Shown here one piece after another: positions 19,038-28,004 of a DNA stretch of 64,000 nucleotides. The notes under the pieces are model-generated. The model made no database searches and was not told the DNA's origin. It saw only the letters and a list, made by a program, of their open reading frames with translations. Position 1 is the stretch's first letter. Each line of letters starts with the position of its first letter. The stretch covers positions 1 through 64,000 of the forward strand of contig JACPQZ010000076.1 of the NCBI GenBank assembly GCA_016190205.1, given 5' to 3'. The stretch comes from Candidatus Omnitrophota bacterium. Its GTDB lineage: Bacteria; Omnitrophota; JACPQZ01. The position numbers were made by a program, and so were the translations under genes.

Positions 19038-19949
19038 CTATCGAAAATGGCTTGTAAGCTGCGATAGATTGTAATCCATAAGCGCGAAATAATCCCCGCA
19101 CTCGGGCCTTTCCCCCACGTTCTGGCACAAAAGAACCACCTCGGCACCTGTTTTGCGCGCCAGGGAGTCGGAGGAACCCCGCGGGTAAAACGAAGCCTGG
19201 AGTATGGCCCCGATCCCGCGCTCCGCGATATAACCCTCGAGGAACTGAATCTGCCTTGGGGTCGGAGGGATACCCGGTTTCGGCTCGAGGTATTGCGCGA
19301 CGCGCAACCCTAAAAATTCCGCCAGGTAAACCAGATCGTTGTGATACGCGACGGCCTCCTTTCCTCGGATCCCCTGGGCATCCTGCCTCCATTTCTCAAC
19401 ACGCCGGTCGAGCTCATCCAAAAACGCGCGCAGACGGCCTTGATAGGCCTCGGAATGAACCGGGTCCACCTCGCTCAACTTCTCCGCGATAGCAACAGCC
19501 ATCACGCGGACATTATCCGGAATGAGCCAGTAGTGCGGGTTTCCGTATATATGAATGTCTCCGGCTGCGCGCGTGGGAACTTGCGCCGGCACCTCCAGGA
19601 GCCTCACCCCCTGTGAAAGATCGAGTTCCCTTTGACCCCCGGGTCTTAACTCGGACTTCCCGGCGGCATCCACGAGCGGATAGCGCCAGGGCTCGAGGTC
19701 AAGCCCGGCATGCACGAATAGATCCGCCCTTCTCACCTTGAGCACATCCCCGGGCCTGGGCTCGATGAAGTGTGGGTTAAAGCGCGGCGGGGCCACGAAC
19801 GATACCTCCACGTCCTCTCCCCCGATTTTTTCCACAAGATCGGCAAATGTGGAGAGCGTTGCGACCACACGGATGGTCTCCGCCTTCACCGCACCCGCAC
19901 TGAAATGAAGTGCCCAAAGGGCACCGAGTACTGCAAAAAAATGTTTCAT
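19038..19949 (-). CDS. Periplasmic zinc/manganese-binding protein of an ABC transporter
   Basis: A 303-residue cluster-9 (ZnuA-like) solute-binding protein with a signal peptide of about 23 residues ending VKAET. Three expected His ligands are visible in FNPHFIEPRPGDV, GNPHYWLIPDN and AYHNDLVYLAEFLG. The His-rich loop of classical ZnuA is absent, so zinc cannot be separated from manganese by sequence alone. AGGAG lies 8 bases before the ATG. The gene sits between the porin and the permease genes, which supports joint outer- and inner-membrane metal uptake. Confidence 0.9.
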   Translation of the reverse strand: MKHFFAVLGALWALHFSAGAVKAETIRVVATLSTFADLVEKIGGEDVEVSFVAPPRFNPHFIEPRPGDVLKVRRADLFVHAGLDLEPWRYPLVDAAGKSELRPGGQRELDLSQGVRLLEVPAQVPTRAAGDIHIYGNPHYWLIPDNVRVMAVAIAEKLSEVDPVHSEAYQGRLRAFLDELDRRVEKWRQDAQGIRGKEAVAYHNDLVYLAEFLGLRVAQYLEPKPGIPPTPRQIQFLEGYIAERGIGAILQASFYPRGSSDSLARKTGAEVVLLCQNVGERPECGDYFALMDYNLSQLTSHFR

Positions 19950-19972
19950 GTTGGGTGCTCCTATTTAGAAAT

Positions 19973-21241
19973 CTACTGAAGCTGGTGCTTGTGTACGCCG
20001 ATCGCGACAGTTCCCTGCAGGAACACCTTGTCATCGTTTCCCCCGTCGGCCTCTTCGAGGTGCTGGTACTGCGCCCGCCAGCGCGCAAATTCGCTCTGAT
20101 AAAAAGTGAGATAGCCGTTCCAGGCGACGTCCTCATCGCGGGGGTTTTCCACGGCATTGTCCACGGGCTCGACAAAATCAAAACGCCCGCCTATTCCAAA
20201 GCGCGGCGAAAGCCGGTAGTCCGCCAGGGCGTAGAGGCCCCAGGGATTATCATCAAGCCCCGCATCGGTCTCGTCCCGGTTCTGGAGATAGAGCTCGCTC
20301 TGAAGCTTGAGCTTGTTTTGAGGGGTAAAATAGTGCACAAGCGTCGCATCGAATCCGACGGCGTTCACCTCAAAATGCTCGTCCGCATCTTTGGAGCCCG
20401 TTAAGTGAGTGAAGCCAAGCTCCAGATTGGTCAAGTCGGAAAAGTCCACGAAGTTTTTAAGGTGGGTGTATAAGGACGGGCGCCTCCGCGTAGAGCCAAA
20501 GAGCGTTCCGTCTTCCCCAATGCCGCCCTCCATTACCCCGGCAGTCACCTCATGCGTAACTCTTTCCCAAGGAAGCGGCAGAAAGTACGAGAGCTCTGCG
20601 GCTGTCCGATAAAGGCCTTCCACCCCGAGATAACTCTGCACGACCAAGGGTTCATCGACAGTGTCCAATTGATCACGATGGACGGAGCTCGCTTTTCCTA
20701 TCTTGGGACGTATTCTTCCCAGTCGCCCCTTGAGATCCAATGGAAGCCCCCAGTGCGTGATATACGCCTCCTCGAGCGCCACGTCCTCAAAATCCGAGAA
20801 CGTGATGGTTGAATCAAAGCGGCTGTAGGGGTCCACATCGTGTCCAATGATAAGCTCCAGTTCCCGCACGCTCAATTTATCATTCCCTTCCGTATCCGCA
20901 CGGGACTGACTTAAATTCGCCGTGACGTCAGCCAGCATACCGATTTCAGGATTAAACGCCGAAAGTCCCGGAGCAGTCACGGGGGCGCGCTCGGGGGCCG
21001 GGGACGCAAGCACAACCTGAGGCCCGACACTTCCCTCCCGAAGAGCCCGGTTGGCCTGCTCCAGGTCTTCAAGCCTCGCCTGTTGCGATCGAACCATGGC
21101 CTCCAAATCCACCACGAGAGCCTTGAGCTCGTCCATTTGCGCCGTGAGCCCTTCCATATCTAAAGGCGGGGCACCGGCCCGTACGCTATGGGGAAATACA
21201 CAGCACAGGCATAAGACTGCCAATAATATTGACTTTTTCAT
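19973..21241 (-). CDS. Outer-membrane beta-barrel protein (porin-like) with N-terminal coiled coil
   Basis: A 422-residue exported protein. A signal peptide (MKKSILLAVLCLCCVFP, cleaved after VRA) is followed by a short coiled coil at about 30-70 (MDELKALVVDLEAMVRSQQA). The remaining 300 residues alternate polar and hydrophobic residues with many aromatics, as expected for an outer-membrane barrel. The ATG at 21241 is preferred to the in-frame GTG before it because AGAGG is spaced 6 bases away. Its place 23 bases before the metal-binding-protein gene suggests a metal-uptake channel. The exact substrate is inferred from context only. Confidence 0.8.
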   Translation of the reverse strand: MKKSILLAVLCLCCVFPHSVRAGAPPLDMEGLTAQMDELKALVVDLEAMVRSQQARLEDLEQANRALREGSVGPQVVLASPAPERAPVTAPGLSAFNPEIGMLADVTANLSQSRADTEGNDKLSVRELELIIGHDVDPYSRFDSTITFSDFEDVALEEAYITHWGLPLDLKGRLGRIRPKIGKASSVHRDQLDTVDEPLVVQSYLGVEGLYRTAAELSYFLPLPWERVTHEVTAGVMEGGIGEDGTLFGSTRRRPSLYTHLKNFVDFSDLTNLELGFTHLTGSKDADEHFEVNAVGFDATLVHYFTPQNKLKLQSELYLQNRDETDAGLDDNPWGLYALADYRLSPRFGIGGRFDFVEPVDNAVENPRDEDVAWNGYLTFYQSEFARWRAQYQHLEEADGGNDDKVFLQGTVAIGVHKHQLQ

Positions 21242-21321
21242 CACACACCTCTTATGGATGAGTTCTTAATGAAAAACTGGTGATAATTTCTTGAACAAAC
21301 GCCGAGAACTACTAGGAACTG

Positions 21322-21630
21322 CTAGGCTAAGCTGGGGGGTGAACGGGGAGATGTTGTAAAAACGTCAATCTGCTGATGGAATGCTTCTTGGAACACGGAA
21401 CTTAATAAAGGGGGAACGCCCAATGGGTACAGGGCGTAATTTGAAGGCGCCGGCAGGACGGACGAATGGCTCAACAGCCGGCAAGCTAGACAGAGATCGC
21501 CGTCGTGCGGATTGGAAAGGGCGAGATGGAGGCATGGGACTAGAAGGCAAAAAACAAGGGCAAAGGCGGCACAAGCCATCGCCGCACGTTGAACTCGTTC
21601 GGGCTTCTGGAGGTTCGTCATTACTCGCAC
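21322..21630 (-). CDS. Small membrane-anchored Cys/His protein near metal uptake genes
   Basis: A 102-residue protein starting at a GTG at 21630 with AGGAG six bases before it. It has one hydrophobic segment at about 17-38 (AACAAFALVFCLLVPCLHLAL reading roughly) followed by PHDGDLCLACRLLSH, a Cys-x-x-Cys with flanking His and Asp that could bind a metal. It ends in Ser/Pro-rich sequence. The arrangement recalls the short DUF2946-like proteins found beside metal transport genes, but I cannot assign the family firmly. It lies about 80 bases upstream of the porin gene in the same direction. Confidence 0.6.
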   Translation of the reverse strand: MRVMTNLQKPERVQRAAMACAAFALVFCLLVPCLHLALSNPHDGDLCLACRLLSHSSVLPAPSNYALYPLGVPPLLSSVFQEAFHQQIDVFTTSPRSPPSLA

Positions 21631-21655
21631 ATCGTACTCCTGACGCGTGAAGCCG

Positions 21656-21745
21656 TCAACCCTCCCTGATCTGAATTAACTTATCTCTTGCCTGCACGCT
21701 TCCGGCCCACGTCAATAGAACCAAAGACGCAATAACTTTTATCAT
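21656..21745 (-). CDS. Possible 29-residue exported micro-protein
   Basis: The frame starts at ATG 21745 with AGAGG five bases upstream and encodes MIKVIASLVLLTWAGSVQA followed by only ten more residues. The first part is a textbook signal peptide with a likely cleavage site after VQA. It ends 26 bases before the next gene in the same direction. It could be a real secreted peptide, a leader peptide for the metal operon or the remnant of a longer gene. It is too short to judge by coding statistics. Confidence 0.35.
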   Translation of the reverse strand: MIKVIASLVLLTWAGSVQARDKLIQIREG

Positions 21746-21859
21746 GTTGGCCTCTTTCATGGATAACTCAAAACATCTTCGTCAACAATTTCCCGAGGAC
21801 CCGTTCCACGGGCAGGCCCGCCACATTCGAGCGCAGCCCTCTTACAGTCTGAAGGTAGA

Positions 21860-23143
21860 TCATGAGACGAGCGCGCGCGCGGCGCCCCGGCCGGCCAGCG
21901 CCCCCGTACTCCATGCCCATTGGAAATTGAACCCGCCGATGCGGCCGTCCACATCCAAGACCTCACCCGCGAAATAAAGGCCTGCTACGAGCTTCGACTC
22001 CATGGTGGATACATCTACCTCCCGTAAATCCACTCCCCCCGCCGTCACCTCCGCCTTTTTATAGCCGTACACCCCTTCAACTTCAAGAGGATACTCGAGC
22101 AGTGCATGGACAAGCCGTCTGCGGGTTTCGTTTGAACTTGCCCCGATCGTTTGGGTTCCGTCAATGCCCAGCTTTTTAAGAAGTGTCTCTGCAAACCGGC
22201 CGGGCAGCGAGAGCTCCCTAACCAAGACGCTTTGAATATGTCTTTTCGGCATTTTCACGTGCTCGGACTCAACCGCGCGGCTCAATGTCTCTTCACGATG
22301 TCCGGGCAGAAAGCTGATCACGACCTTGGGTTTTTCCTCGGGTCGAGCCGTCGCCACGTGCCGGCTGATATCGAGCGCCGCGGGTCCGCTGAACCCAAAA
22401 TGCGTGAACAAAAATGCACCCCGGTTCTCGCACTGTTTTCTTCCGTCCTTAGAAAACGTGAGCCGCGCCTCAAGGGATAAACCGCTTAAGTTTCTCCAAT
22501 CGCGGTCATTCGTAAGAAGCGGAGTGAGCGCGGGGTGCGTGCCGACGATCGTGTGGCCGAAACCGCTTGCGAACCTGTATCCCGCGCCGTCACTTCCCGT
22601 GGTCGGATACGACAAGCCGCCTGTTGTTATGATGACTTTCCGGGCCGAAACGCAGAACGCATCGCCCTGGCCGCTGAGCCGAAACCTGTCTCCCGATCGC
22701 TTAACATCTGTAACCCGGGCGTCCGTTTTTAAAGCAGTGCCCGCACGGCCTACTTCCTTGATGAGTGCATCCAATACGGTTTGCGCGGAATGTGAAACGG
22801 GAAAGAATTTACCGGGTGGCTCCAGGACCAGCTCCACCCCGATACCATTGAAAAACCCCATAGCGTCGGCGGGCGTAAACGCCTCGAGGACATGCTTGAC
22901 AAAATGGCGGGGCCCGCCCTGGAAGTCGGACGGCTTTACTTCCTTGTGGGTCACATTGCAACGCGTCCCGCCCGACATGAGGATCTTGGCCCCGACCTTC
23001 CGGCTGGTTTCCAAGAGAAGGATCTCGAGAGGCGCGCGCTTCTCTTGAGCGGTTCTACCCGCGCAGATTGCGGCCATGAGGCCCGCCGCCCCGGCCCCGA
23101 CTATAGCGATATCTACGACAAGCGTTGGAGAGGGTCCTATCAT
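21860..23143 (-). CDS. HI0933/BaiN-type FAD-dependent oxidoreductase
   Basis: A 427-residue flavoprotein. The N-terminal IVGAGAAGLMAAI is the FAD-binding Rossmann motif, ILMSGGTRCNVTH is the family signature after the second strand, and TTGGLSYPTTGSDGAGY is also typical. The C-terminus AGLYFAGEVLDVDGRIGGFNFQWAWSTG closes the FAD site. Members of this family act on varied substrates or remain uncharacterised, so no reaction is assigned. The region from 21746 to 21859 between this stop and the micro-protein start holds no other gene and is probably the promoter region for the metal cluster. Confidence 0.9.
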   Translation of the reverse strand: MIGPSPTLVVDIAIVGAGAAGLMAAICAGRTAQEKRAPLEILLLETSRKVGAKILMSGGTRCNVTHKEVKPSDFQGGPRHFVKHVLEAFTPADAMGFFNGIGVELVLEPPGKFFPVSHSAQTVLDALIKEVGRAGTALKTDARVTDVKRSGDRFRLSGQGDAFCVSARKVIITTGGLSYPTTGSDGAGYRFASGFGHTIVGTHPALTPLLTNDRDWRNLSGLSLEARLTFSKDGRKQCENRGAFLFTHFGFSGPAALDISRHVATARPEEKPKVVISFLPGHREETLSRAVESEHVKMPKRHIQSVLVRELSLPGRFAETLLKKLGIDGTQTIGASSNETRRRLVHALLEYPLEVEGVYGYKKAEVTAGGVDLREVDVSTMESKLVAGLYFAGEVLDVDGRIGGFNFQWAWSTGALAGRGAARALVS

Positions 23144-23203
23144 AAAGGGAGATCTAGCGGGCGAAGGCCGTGAACGCCGGTAAGGATACTTCCGCTCTTG
23201 CCG

Positions 23204-23572
23204 TTATATCTTGAGCGCCCTATTCACCTTCTCGATAAGGGCCGCAGGCGAATAAGGCTTGACGATATAATCTACGGCGCCGCAGGCGTGGGCCATGGCG
23301 ACATCATCCGCCTGCGCCCGCAGCGTCAGCATGATGACCGGGATGCCGCGCGTGGCTTCATCCTTCTTCAGGGTATCGGCCGCTTGGAAGCCGTCCAGAA
23401 CCGGCATGATAAGATCCATCAGCACGAGATCCGGTCTTTCCGTCCGGGCCTTCTCCACCCCTTTTTTCCCGTTCTCCGCCGTCACCACCTCAAAGCCGCA
23501 GGCCTTCAGGCGCTCCAAAATCCCCTCGCGGATTTCCGGCTCATCGTCCACGACCAGTATTTTTTTGGCCAT
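23204..23572 (-). CDS. Single-domain response regulator (CheY-like receiver)
   Basis: A 122-residue receiver domain with no output domain. All key residues are present: acidic pair Asp9/Asp10, phosphoacceptor Asp53 in LVLMDLIMP, Thr83 and Lys105 in VKPYSP. No histidine kinase gene is adjacent, so it is an orphan receiver whose partner and target are not visible here. It stands alone between the flavoprotein and the SGNH-like gene, in the same direction as both. Confidence 0.93.
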   Translation of the reverse strand: MAKKILVVDDEPEIREGILERLKACGFEVVTAENGKKGVEKARTERPDLVLMDLIMPVLDGFQAADTLKKDEATRGIPVIMLTLRAQADDVAMAHACGAVDYIVKPYSPAALIEKVNRALKI

Positions 23573-23616
23573 TGGCTCTCTAACGGTTCATAAAATACAA
23601 ATCCAATTGCCCCATC

Positions 23617-24915
23617 TTAATTCCTCACGAGACCCCAATTTATTTCAAGCAGATTGAGAATCGAATCGCGCAGGATACTGAGCCCGGAGTCATTGAGATG
23701 AACGGCGTCCGTATAGAGCGTTTCCCGGTGATCCCTGAAAACACCCGCCAGACCATAAACCGGGATTTTCTCTTCTATCCTGAGCAACTCCATCGAGTTG
23801 GCAACAATTAAATATCCCAGCGCGCGCTCCCGCGTAATGGTGCCCACCGTCTTCATCTCCTCTTCTGACAAGTCCTTTCCTATGGCCGGGACGGGCTGAA
23901 GCGCAAAGAGAGTTTTAACATTCAGGCGGGTTCCGATGGCGTGCATCATCCGAATATATTTTTTGTACATATCGAAGTCGAGCAACACCCCTTCATCAGG
24001 TTCCATTCCCCCCGGGGGCGCAAAGAAAAGAGTTGTTTTTTTACGCAAGGATTTCGTTCCTCCCGCCTCGCCGCGCGCGTAGATACCGCGGGCCCATCGA
24101 CGCACTCCGTTGGTTACAAGGTATGAGAGCCTGGAGTGTCGGAACAGCCACACCTCCCTCTGAAAGCGCAGGAGGGCGCCGTCCAGCCGGAGCGGCCACA
24201 TGGACTTTAGCCCGCCTCCCTCCTTTTCTATGGCGGCAAAATAGTGGTCTGGCGGCTGTTCGAAACCGTAGCCCAGGGACTTCGAGATCCCATTCATATT
24301 GGTCATTTCGTTGACACCATCGAGGGTGATAACCCCGTCCAGAAGGTGGGCATAGAGCGCAAAGAGAATAAACTGCTGTGGCTGGTGCCAGGCAGGACCC
24401 CCCCCATTCAAAACGATGAATCGCTTGATTCCCTCACTCTTGTAGTGCTGGTTTAGCGCTTCTTCGAGGATGTTTTTCTCAGGGACGAGGCCGGCCAGTT
24501 GTGCAGCGACAGAACCTCCCGTGAGCAGGATGACAAATGTCCCCTCTTCCTTTCTTTCAGGCCAGTCCCGTCCGGCCATGCCCCGCTCATTGACACGCAT
24601 GCGATCACCCGTTAGCTCCGGATCATGAACGAAGGAAAGGTAGGGATGGGGCATGATCAAATCAGCATGAGTCAAACCCTTGGGGACCACGTCCTCCATA
24701 AAACTGTTTCTTTGTGCAAGCATTTTGTCTGGGACGGACACAAAAAAACCGTCTGTTTTGCGGTAATAGATTAGGCAGGCTAACTCCAACAGGATAAGCG
24801 TTGCAAGGATGGAACAAATAACTAGTTCAAGTCGGACAAGGAGCCGTTTCACAATTTCGTCAGTTCGCAACCGACTGCCCGGTCCGTTCCTTCGGTTCAT
24901 AAAATACAAACTCAA
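23617..24915 (-). CDS. Membrane-anchored SGNH/GDSL hydrolase-like protein
   Basis: A 432-residue protein with one membrane segment near residues 28-52 (LELVICSILATLILLELACLIYY), the rest predicted outside the cytoplasm. LLTGGSVAAQ near 132 resembles the SGNH nucleophile block and YTDAVHLNDSGLSIL near 398-410 the Asp-x-x-His block, so an esterase or deacetylase role is plausible but unproven. It starts at a TTG with GAGGG six bases upstream and overlaps the preceding hydrolase gene by 56 bases. Confidence 0.75.
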   Translation of the reverse strand: MSLYFMNRRNGPGSRLRTDEIVKRLLVRLELVICSILATLILLELACLIYYRKTDGFFVSVPDKMLAQRNSFMEDVVPKGLTHADLIMPHPYLSFVHDPELTGDRMRVNERGMAGRDWPERKEEGTFVILLTGGSVAAQLAGLVPEKNILEEALNQHYKSEGIKRFIVLNGGGPAWHQPQQFILFALYAHLLDGVITLDGVNEMTNMNGISKSLGYGFEQPPDHYFAAIEKEGGGLKSMWPLRLDGALLRFQREVWLFRHSRLSYLVTNGVRRWARGIYARGEAGGTKSLRKKTTLFFAPPGGMEPDEGVLLDFDMYKKYIRMMHAIGTRLNVKTLFALQPVPAIGKDLSEEEMKTVGTITRERALGYLIVANSMELLRIEEKIPVYGLAGVFRDHRETLYTDAVHLNDSGLSILRDSILNLLEINWGLVRN

Positions 24916-25879
24916 AAAACACCCTCATCTCCTGCCATGACTTTTGATCGGCATCCGCGTGATAGGCCACGCCCTTGGCTGGATCGTCCCCCGCTTCGGG
25001 CACGGTGAAGCTATGCACAGCCCCGGGGAAGATGATCAACCGGTAGTCCACATCCCCCTTTTGCATCTCCTCCTCGAAGGTCCTTCTTTCCTCGGCGGAA
25101 ATATGGGGATCATCTGCCCCTGTTAGGACAAGCACCTTTCCTTTTATGTTTTGAGCATCCTCCGGGTGCGGCGTCGAAAGCCCTCCGTGAAAGCTCACCA
25201 CCCCCTTCAAATCCTCCCCCGCCCGGGCCAATTCAAGTACCGCCATGCCTCCGAAACAATACCCGATGGCCCCCAACCGGGAGCTGTCCGTCAGAGGGTG
25301 CCCCTTCAATACGTCCAGGCCTGCCGCAGCCCGGGCCCGCATGAGATTTCGCTCCTGCCGGAAAACTCCGGAGAGCTGAGCCGCCTCTTCATGCGTCTGG
25401 GCGTAGACGCCCTTGCCATACATGTCTACCGCAAACGCGATGTACCCGAGTTCCGCAAGCTCGCGGGCACGTCTTTTTGCATACTCATTAAGCCCTTTCC
25501 ACTCATGCACCACAAGCACGCCCGGCCGTTTACCTTGCAAAGCGTCGTCATAGGCAAGATAGCCTTCCAGTTCCACATCCCCGTGCGTGTAGGGAACAGC
25601 CTCTGTGCGTATGGCCGCCTGCCCCGTCCCAGGGTAAAATAGAAAGAATGCGAAACACAAACACGCAATTTCCACGAGCTTCCTGCGCCCGCGCTCGTTT
25701 CTTAGGATTCTCACGCCGGATTTTTTCACGCCAAAATGCCCCGCCAGAAGTTCTATGACCGCCTGATTGGCCCGGCCGTCCTCGGCCGGCGCAGTCACGT
25801 ACACCTTGAGCCCTCCCTCCATGGGCACCACCCGGTTGTGCCGGGCCCTCGGCACCACCCTAATTTCTACACGCTGCAT
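24860..25879 (-). CDS. DUF167 (YggU) domain joined in frame to an exported dienelactone-hydrolase-like domain
   Basis: Residues 1-70 match DUF167 (VPRARHNRVVPMEGGLKVYVTAPAEDGRANQAV in outline, ending RRKLVEI). Directly after comes a hydrophobic stretch and GTGQAA, a signal-peptide-like segment, then an alpha/beta hydrolase with Cys208 (GYCFGG), Asp256/257 (TGADDPH) and His289 (GAVHSF), the dienelactone hydrolase triad. An internal GTG at 25675 (Val69), preceded by AGGA, would start the hydrolase with its own signal peptide. So this is either a fusion or two products from nested starts. DUF167 is cytosolic and the hydrolase looks exported, which favours separate products. Confidence 0.8.
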   Translation of the reverse strand: MQRVEIRVVPRARHNRVVPMEGGLKVYVTAPAEDGRANQAVIELLAGHFGVKKSGVRILRNERGRRKLVEIACLCFAFFLFYPGTGQAAIRTEAVPYTHGDVELEGYLAYDDALQGKRPGVLVVHEWKGLNEYAKRRARELAELGYIAFAVDMYGKGVYAQTHEEAAQLSGVFRQERNLMRARAAAGLDVLKGHPLTDSSRLGAIGYCFGGMAVLELARAGEDLKGVVSFHGGLSTPHPEDAQNIKGKVLVLTGADDPHISAEERRTFEEEMQKGDVDYRLIIFPGAVHSFTVPEAGDDPAKGVAYHADADQKSWQEMRVFFEFVFYEPKERTGQSVAN

Positions 25880-25918
25880 ATTTCGTCCACGGCTCGAAAA
25901 ACAAGTGCAGAAACGAAC

Positions 25919-27694
25919 TTATTTTAACTTAAAACGCCGGGGCCGTGAGAATTTTCGAAAGCCCTGCGTGTTGAACACTCCACGTTCGAGGGAACCGCGC
26001 GTGCGAGTTAAGCTTCGCCCGGGATAACGGAAAACTTTACGCGACCCGCTTCCAGTGATCTCCCCTGGGATAGGGTATCCCAAAGTTTCCCAGACATACC
26101 GTGTCAGCGTCTGGCCGGGAGCGGCAAAACCCCTGGCCGGGTTATTGACGACCGTGTAAGGGTTTCCCTGCCAGTCTGCGGTGGGATATTCAAATCCATC
26201 CGGTTCGGAAAAGAGGACGTGTATGCGGTCCTCATAGGGCCAGGGCCAGAGGTTTTCGCCTGTGAGGGCATCATACCCGGTTTCACCCCACAAGGTGCCC
26301 GATTCACCGTAACGTTTGAGGAGAGTCGCCCCGCGAATCCTTCCTCCCTCGCCCGTACCAGCGTCCGGACTCCGGACTATGTATCTGAAACCGGGATCGG
26401 TGACCGAAGCATTCGTTCCCTGCGCCTGCCATCCGGGAACATAGGTATTGTAGCGGACAAAATCGCCGCCCTGGTTCGCACCCGAATTATGGAAAAATAA
26501 GCTGTTCTGGATCGTTGTGAAAACGTTGGTACCCGCCGACCCCGACCACTGATCTATCCCCCGCGACGTCGTTCCCACCGTAACCTGATCAATCAGCGTG
26601 GCGCCTTGAGGGTGTCCGTCACGCATGGCAATGCCGACGTCCTCCACATCCCAGACCACGCTGTTCACCACGTCATTGCCCCGCGCCGGATAATCCTCAT
26701 TGATCAAAAATCCTACGGCGGGGATGTGAAGAGCGAGACAACCCCGATACTTAATATCCTCGGCCGCGTGTACGTTCTGCATGCCCGCCCCCAGGCCCGG
26801 GTTTGCGTTGTAGTCCACCACCACGCAATTTTGCGCGAGCGAGGCGCGCGCGGCCGCGATGGTGCCCACTGCGCCATAAAAGGCGATCCCGGATTTAGGT
26901 TCTCGCTCGGTATTTCCATCAAAACGCACGACACAACGGCGCAGGATTACGTTTTCGGATTCGAAGACGATAATGCCATAGACCATGGTGCCCACGACCC
27001 ACACATCTTCTAAAAGGACGTGGTGACTGCCTTCACTGATCGAGATGACCTCACCGTAGCGCGAATCAATCGGGACGCCATTCTTGACCCCCGTACGCAT
27101 AAGTTTAATATGATCGGAATGACGTATCCGGACACCTCCACGCCGTAAGGTAAGCCCTTCGATCTGGACATAGGACGACCCCCTGGCGGTTCCGTCGACC
27201 GGACCTCCGAGGAAGATGCCGGCATCTTCCAGGACGGCGAGGCCGTCGTGTTCAGCTTTGATCACCGTGTAGGCGTATGAGAATCCGCTGGGGGGCGAGT
27301 AGGAGTTATAGGGCTGGCCGGGAAAAAACCGGCCCATGGGCTCACGGTAAGTCCCGTCGAGAAGAATCAGCGTATCCCCGGCCGCCATGACATCTTTGAA
27401 GGCGTGGCTGAAGGTGGCCCAAGGCAGGTCACGGGTGCCAGGATTACCGTCATTTCCGGAGGGGGAAACGTAATAAGCGGCGGGGGGTTGCTGGACGAAC
27501 GGCGAAATGACTTTTCGCACCACCGCCGCCGGCGCAGTTTCCGGAACCACCAAGAGGTACATGGCAGCGGCCAAAAAAACGAACGCCGAGAGCGAATCTT
27601 CCTTCGCGGCCAGGCACAAGCGGTTCTTTCGCTCTTCGTCTTTGAATGCGCACTTTTTAAGGTGCGGGGACTTAGCGGTCTCGGCGGGCGGCAT
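25919..27694 (-). CDS. Exported right-handed beta-helix protein
   Basis: The product has a hydrophobic export segment (FVFLAAAMYLLVVPETAPAA), then YYVSPSGNDGNPGTRDLPWATFSHA, the usual opening of secreted DUF1565/pectate-lyase-like beta-helix proteins. About 350 residues of repeated short strands follow, with many NCVV/NSVV/RRCVV steps, and a basic C-terminal tail. No catalytic residues can be named. The start is uncertain: the frame opens at an ATG at 27766 inside the upstream gene, and I use the ATG at 27694. The stretch before the signal segment (AFKDEERKNRLCLAA) is nearly identical to part of the pirin gene product encoded at 31636-32334. Confidence 0.75.
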   Translation of the reverse strand: MPPAETAKSPHLKKCAFKDEERKNRLCLAAKEDSLSAFVFLAAAMYLLVVPETAPAAVVRKVISPFVQQPPAAYYVSPSGNDGNPGTRDLPWATFSHAFKDVMAAGDTLILLDGTYREPMGRFFPGQPYNSYSPPSGFSYAYTVIKAEHDGLAVLEDAGIFLGGPVDGTARGSSYVQIEGLTLRRGGVRIRHSDHIKLMRTGVKNGVPIDSRYGEVISISEGSHHVLLEDVWVVGTMVYGIIVFESENVILRRCVVRFDGNTEREPKSGIAFYGAVGTIAAARASLAQNCVVVDYNANPGLGAGMQNVHAAEDIKYRGCLALHIPAVGFLINEDYPARGNDVVNSVVWDVEDVGIAMRDGHPQGATLIDQVTVGTTSRGIDQWSGSAGTNVFTTIQNSLFFHNSGANQGGDFVRYNTYVPGWQAQGTNASVTDPGFRYIVRSPDAGTGEGGRIRGATLLKRYGESGTLWGETGYDALTGENLWPWPYEDRIHVLFSEPDGFEYPTADWQGNPYTVVNNPARGFAAPGQTLTRYVWETLGYPIPGEITGSGSRKVFRYPGRSLTRTRGSLERGVFNTQGFRKFSRPRRFKLK

Positions 27695-28004
27695 AGGTGA
27701 GATGTGAAAAGTAGCGCCGCCAGGCCTCCTCCGTGGAACCATACTCGTTGGCTCCGAGGAAGTCATCGGCCAGGGCCTCCCTCATACGGGCAAGCTCTTT
27801 AAGACGGGGGGCTTCCCAGCCGCCTTCCAGGGTCAAGTCCACGAGCTCGAGGGCCCTTTCGAGTGCCCTCAGACTGTAGGCGGCGTTTTGCTTAGCCCGC
27901 CAGTTGAGCGCCCGCTCGACCTCACTTCCGATGTTCGCCATCTGTTCGAGAAACGATAATCGGTACCAGCGCCCTGCTGCAAGGGATTTGTGCTGAACAC
28001 TCAC
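27672..28004 (-). CDS. Conserved hypothetical protein paired with DUF5674
   Basis: A 110-residue helical, charged protein with SFLEQMANIGSEVERALNW, RALERALELVDLTLE and EYGSTEEAWRRYFSHLTYAAR. I recognise this as a family that commonly follows a DUF5674 gene but have no name or function for it. It overlaps DUF5674 by four bases (ATGA), so the two are translated together in a fixed ratio, as in many toxin-antitoxin modules. A toxin-antitoxin role is only inferred from gene size and pairing. Confidence 0.75.
   Translation of the reverse strand: MSVQHKSLAAGRWYRLSFLEQMANIGSEVERALNWRAKQNAAYSLRALERALELVDLTLEGGWEAPRLKELARMREALADDFLGANEYGSTEEAWRRYFSHLTYAARRDR

Noticed and set aside
23584-24913. Shared GGTTCATAAAATACAAA at 23586 and 24895
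   Set aside because: A 17-base match beside one gene start and inside another. It may reflect a small duplication, but I see no symmetry or promoter logic.
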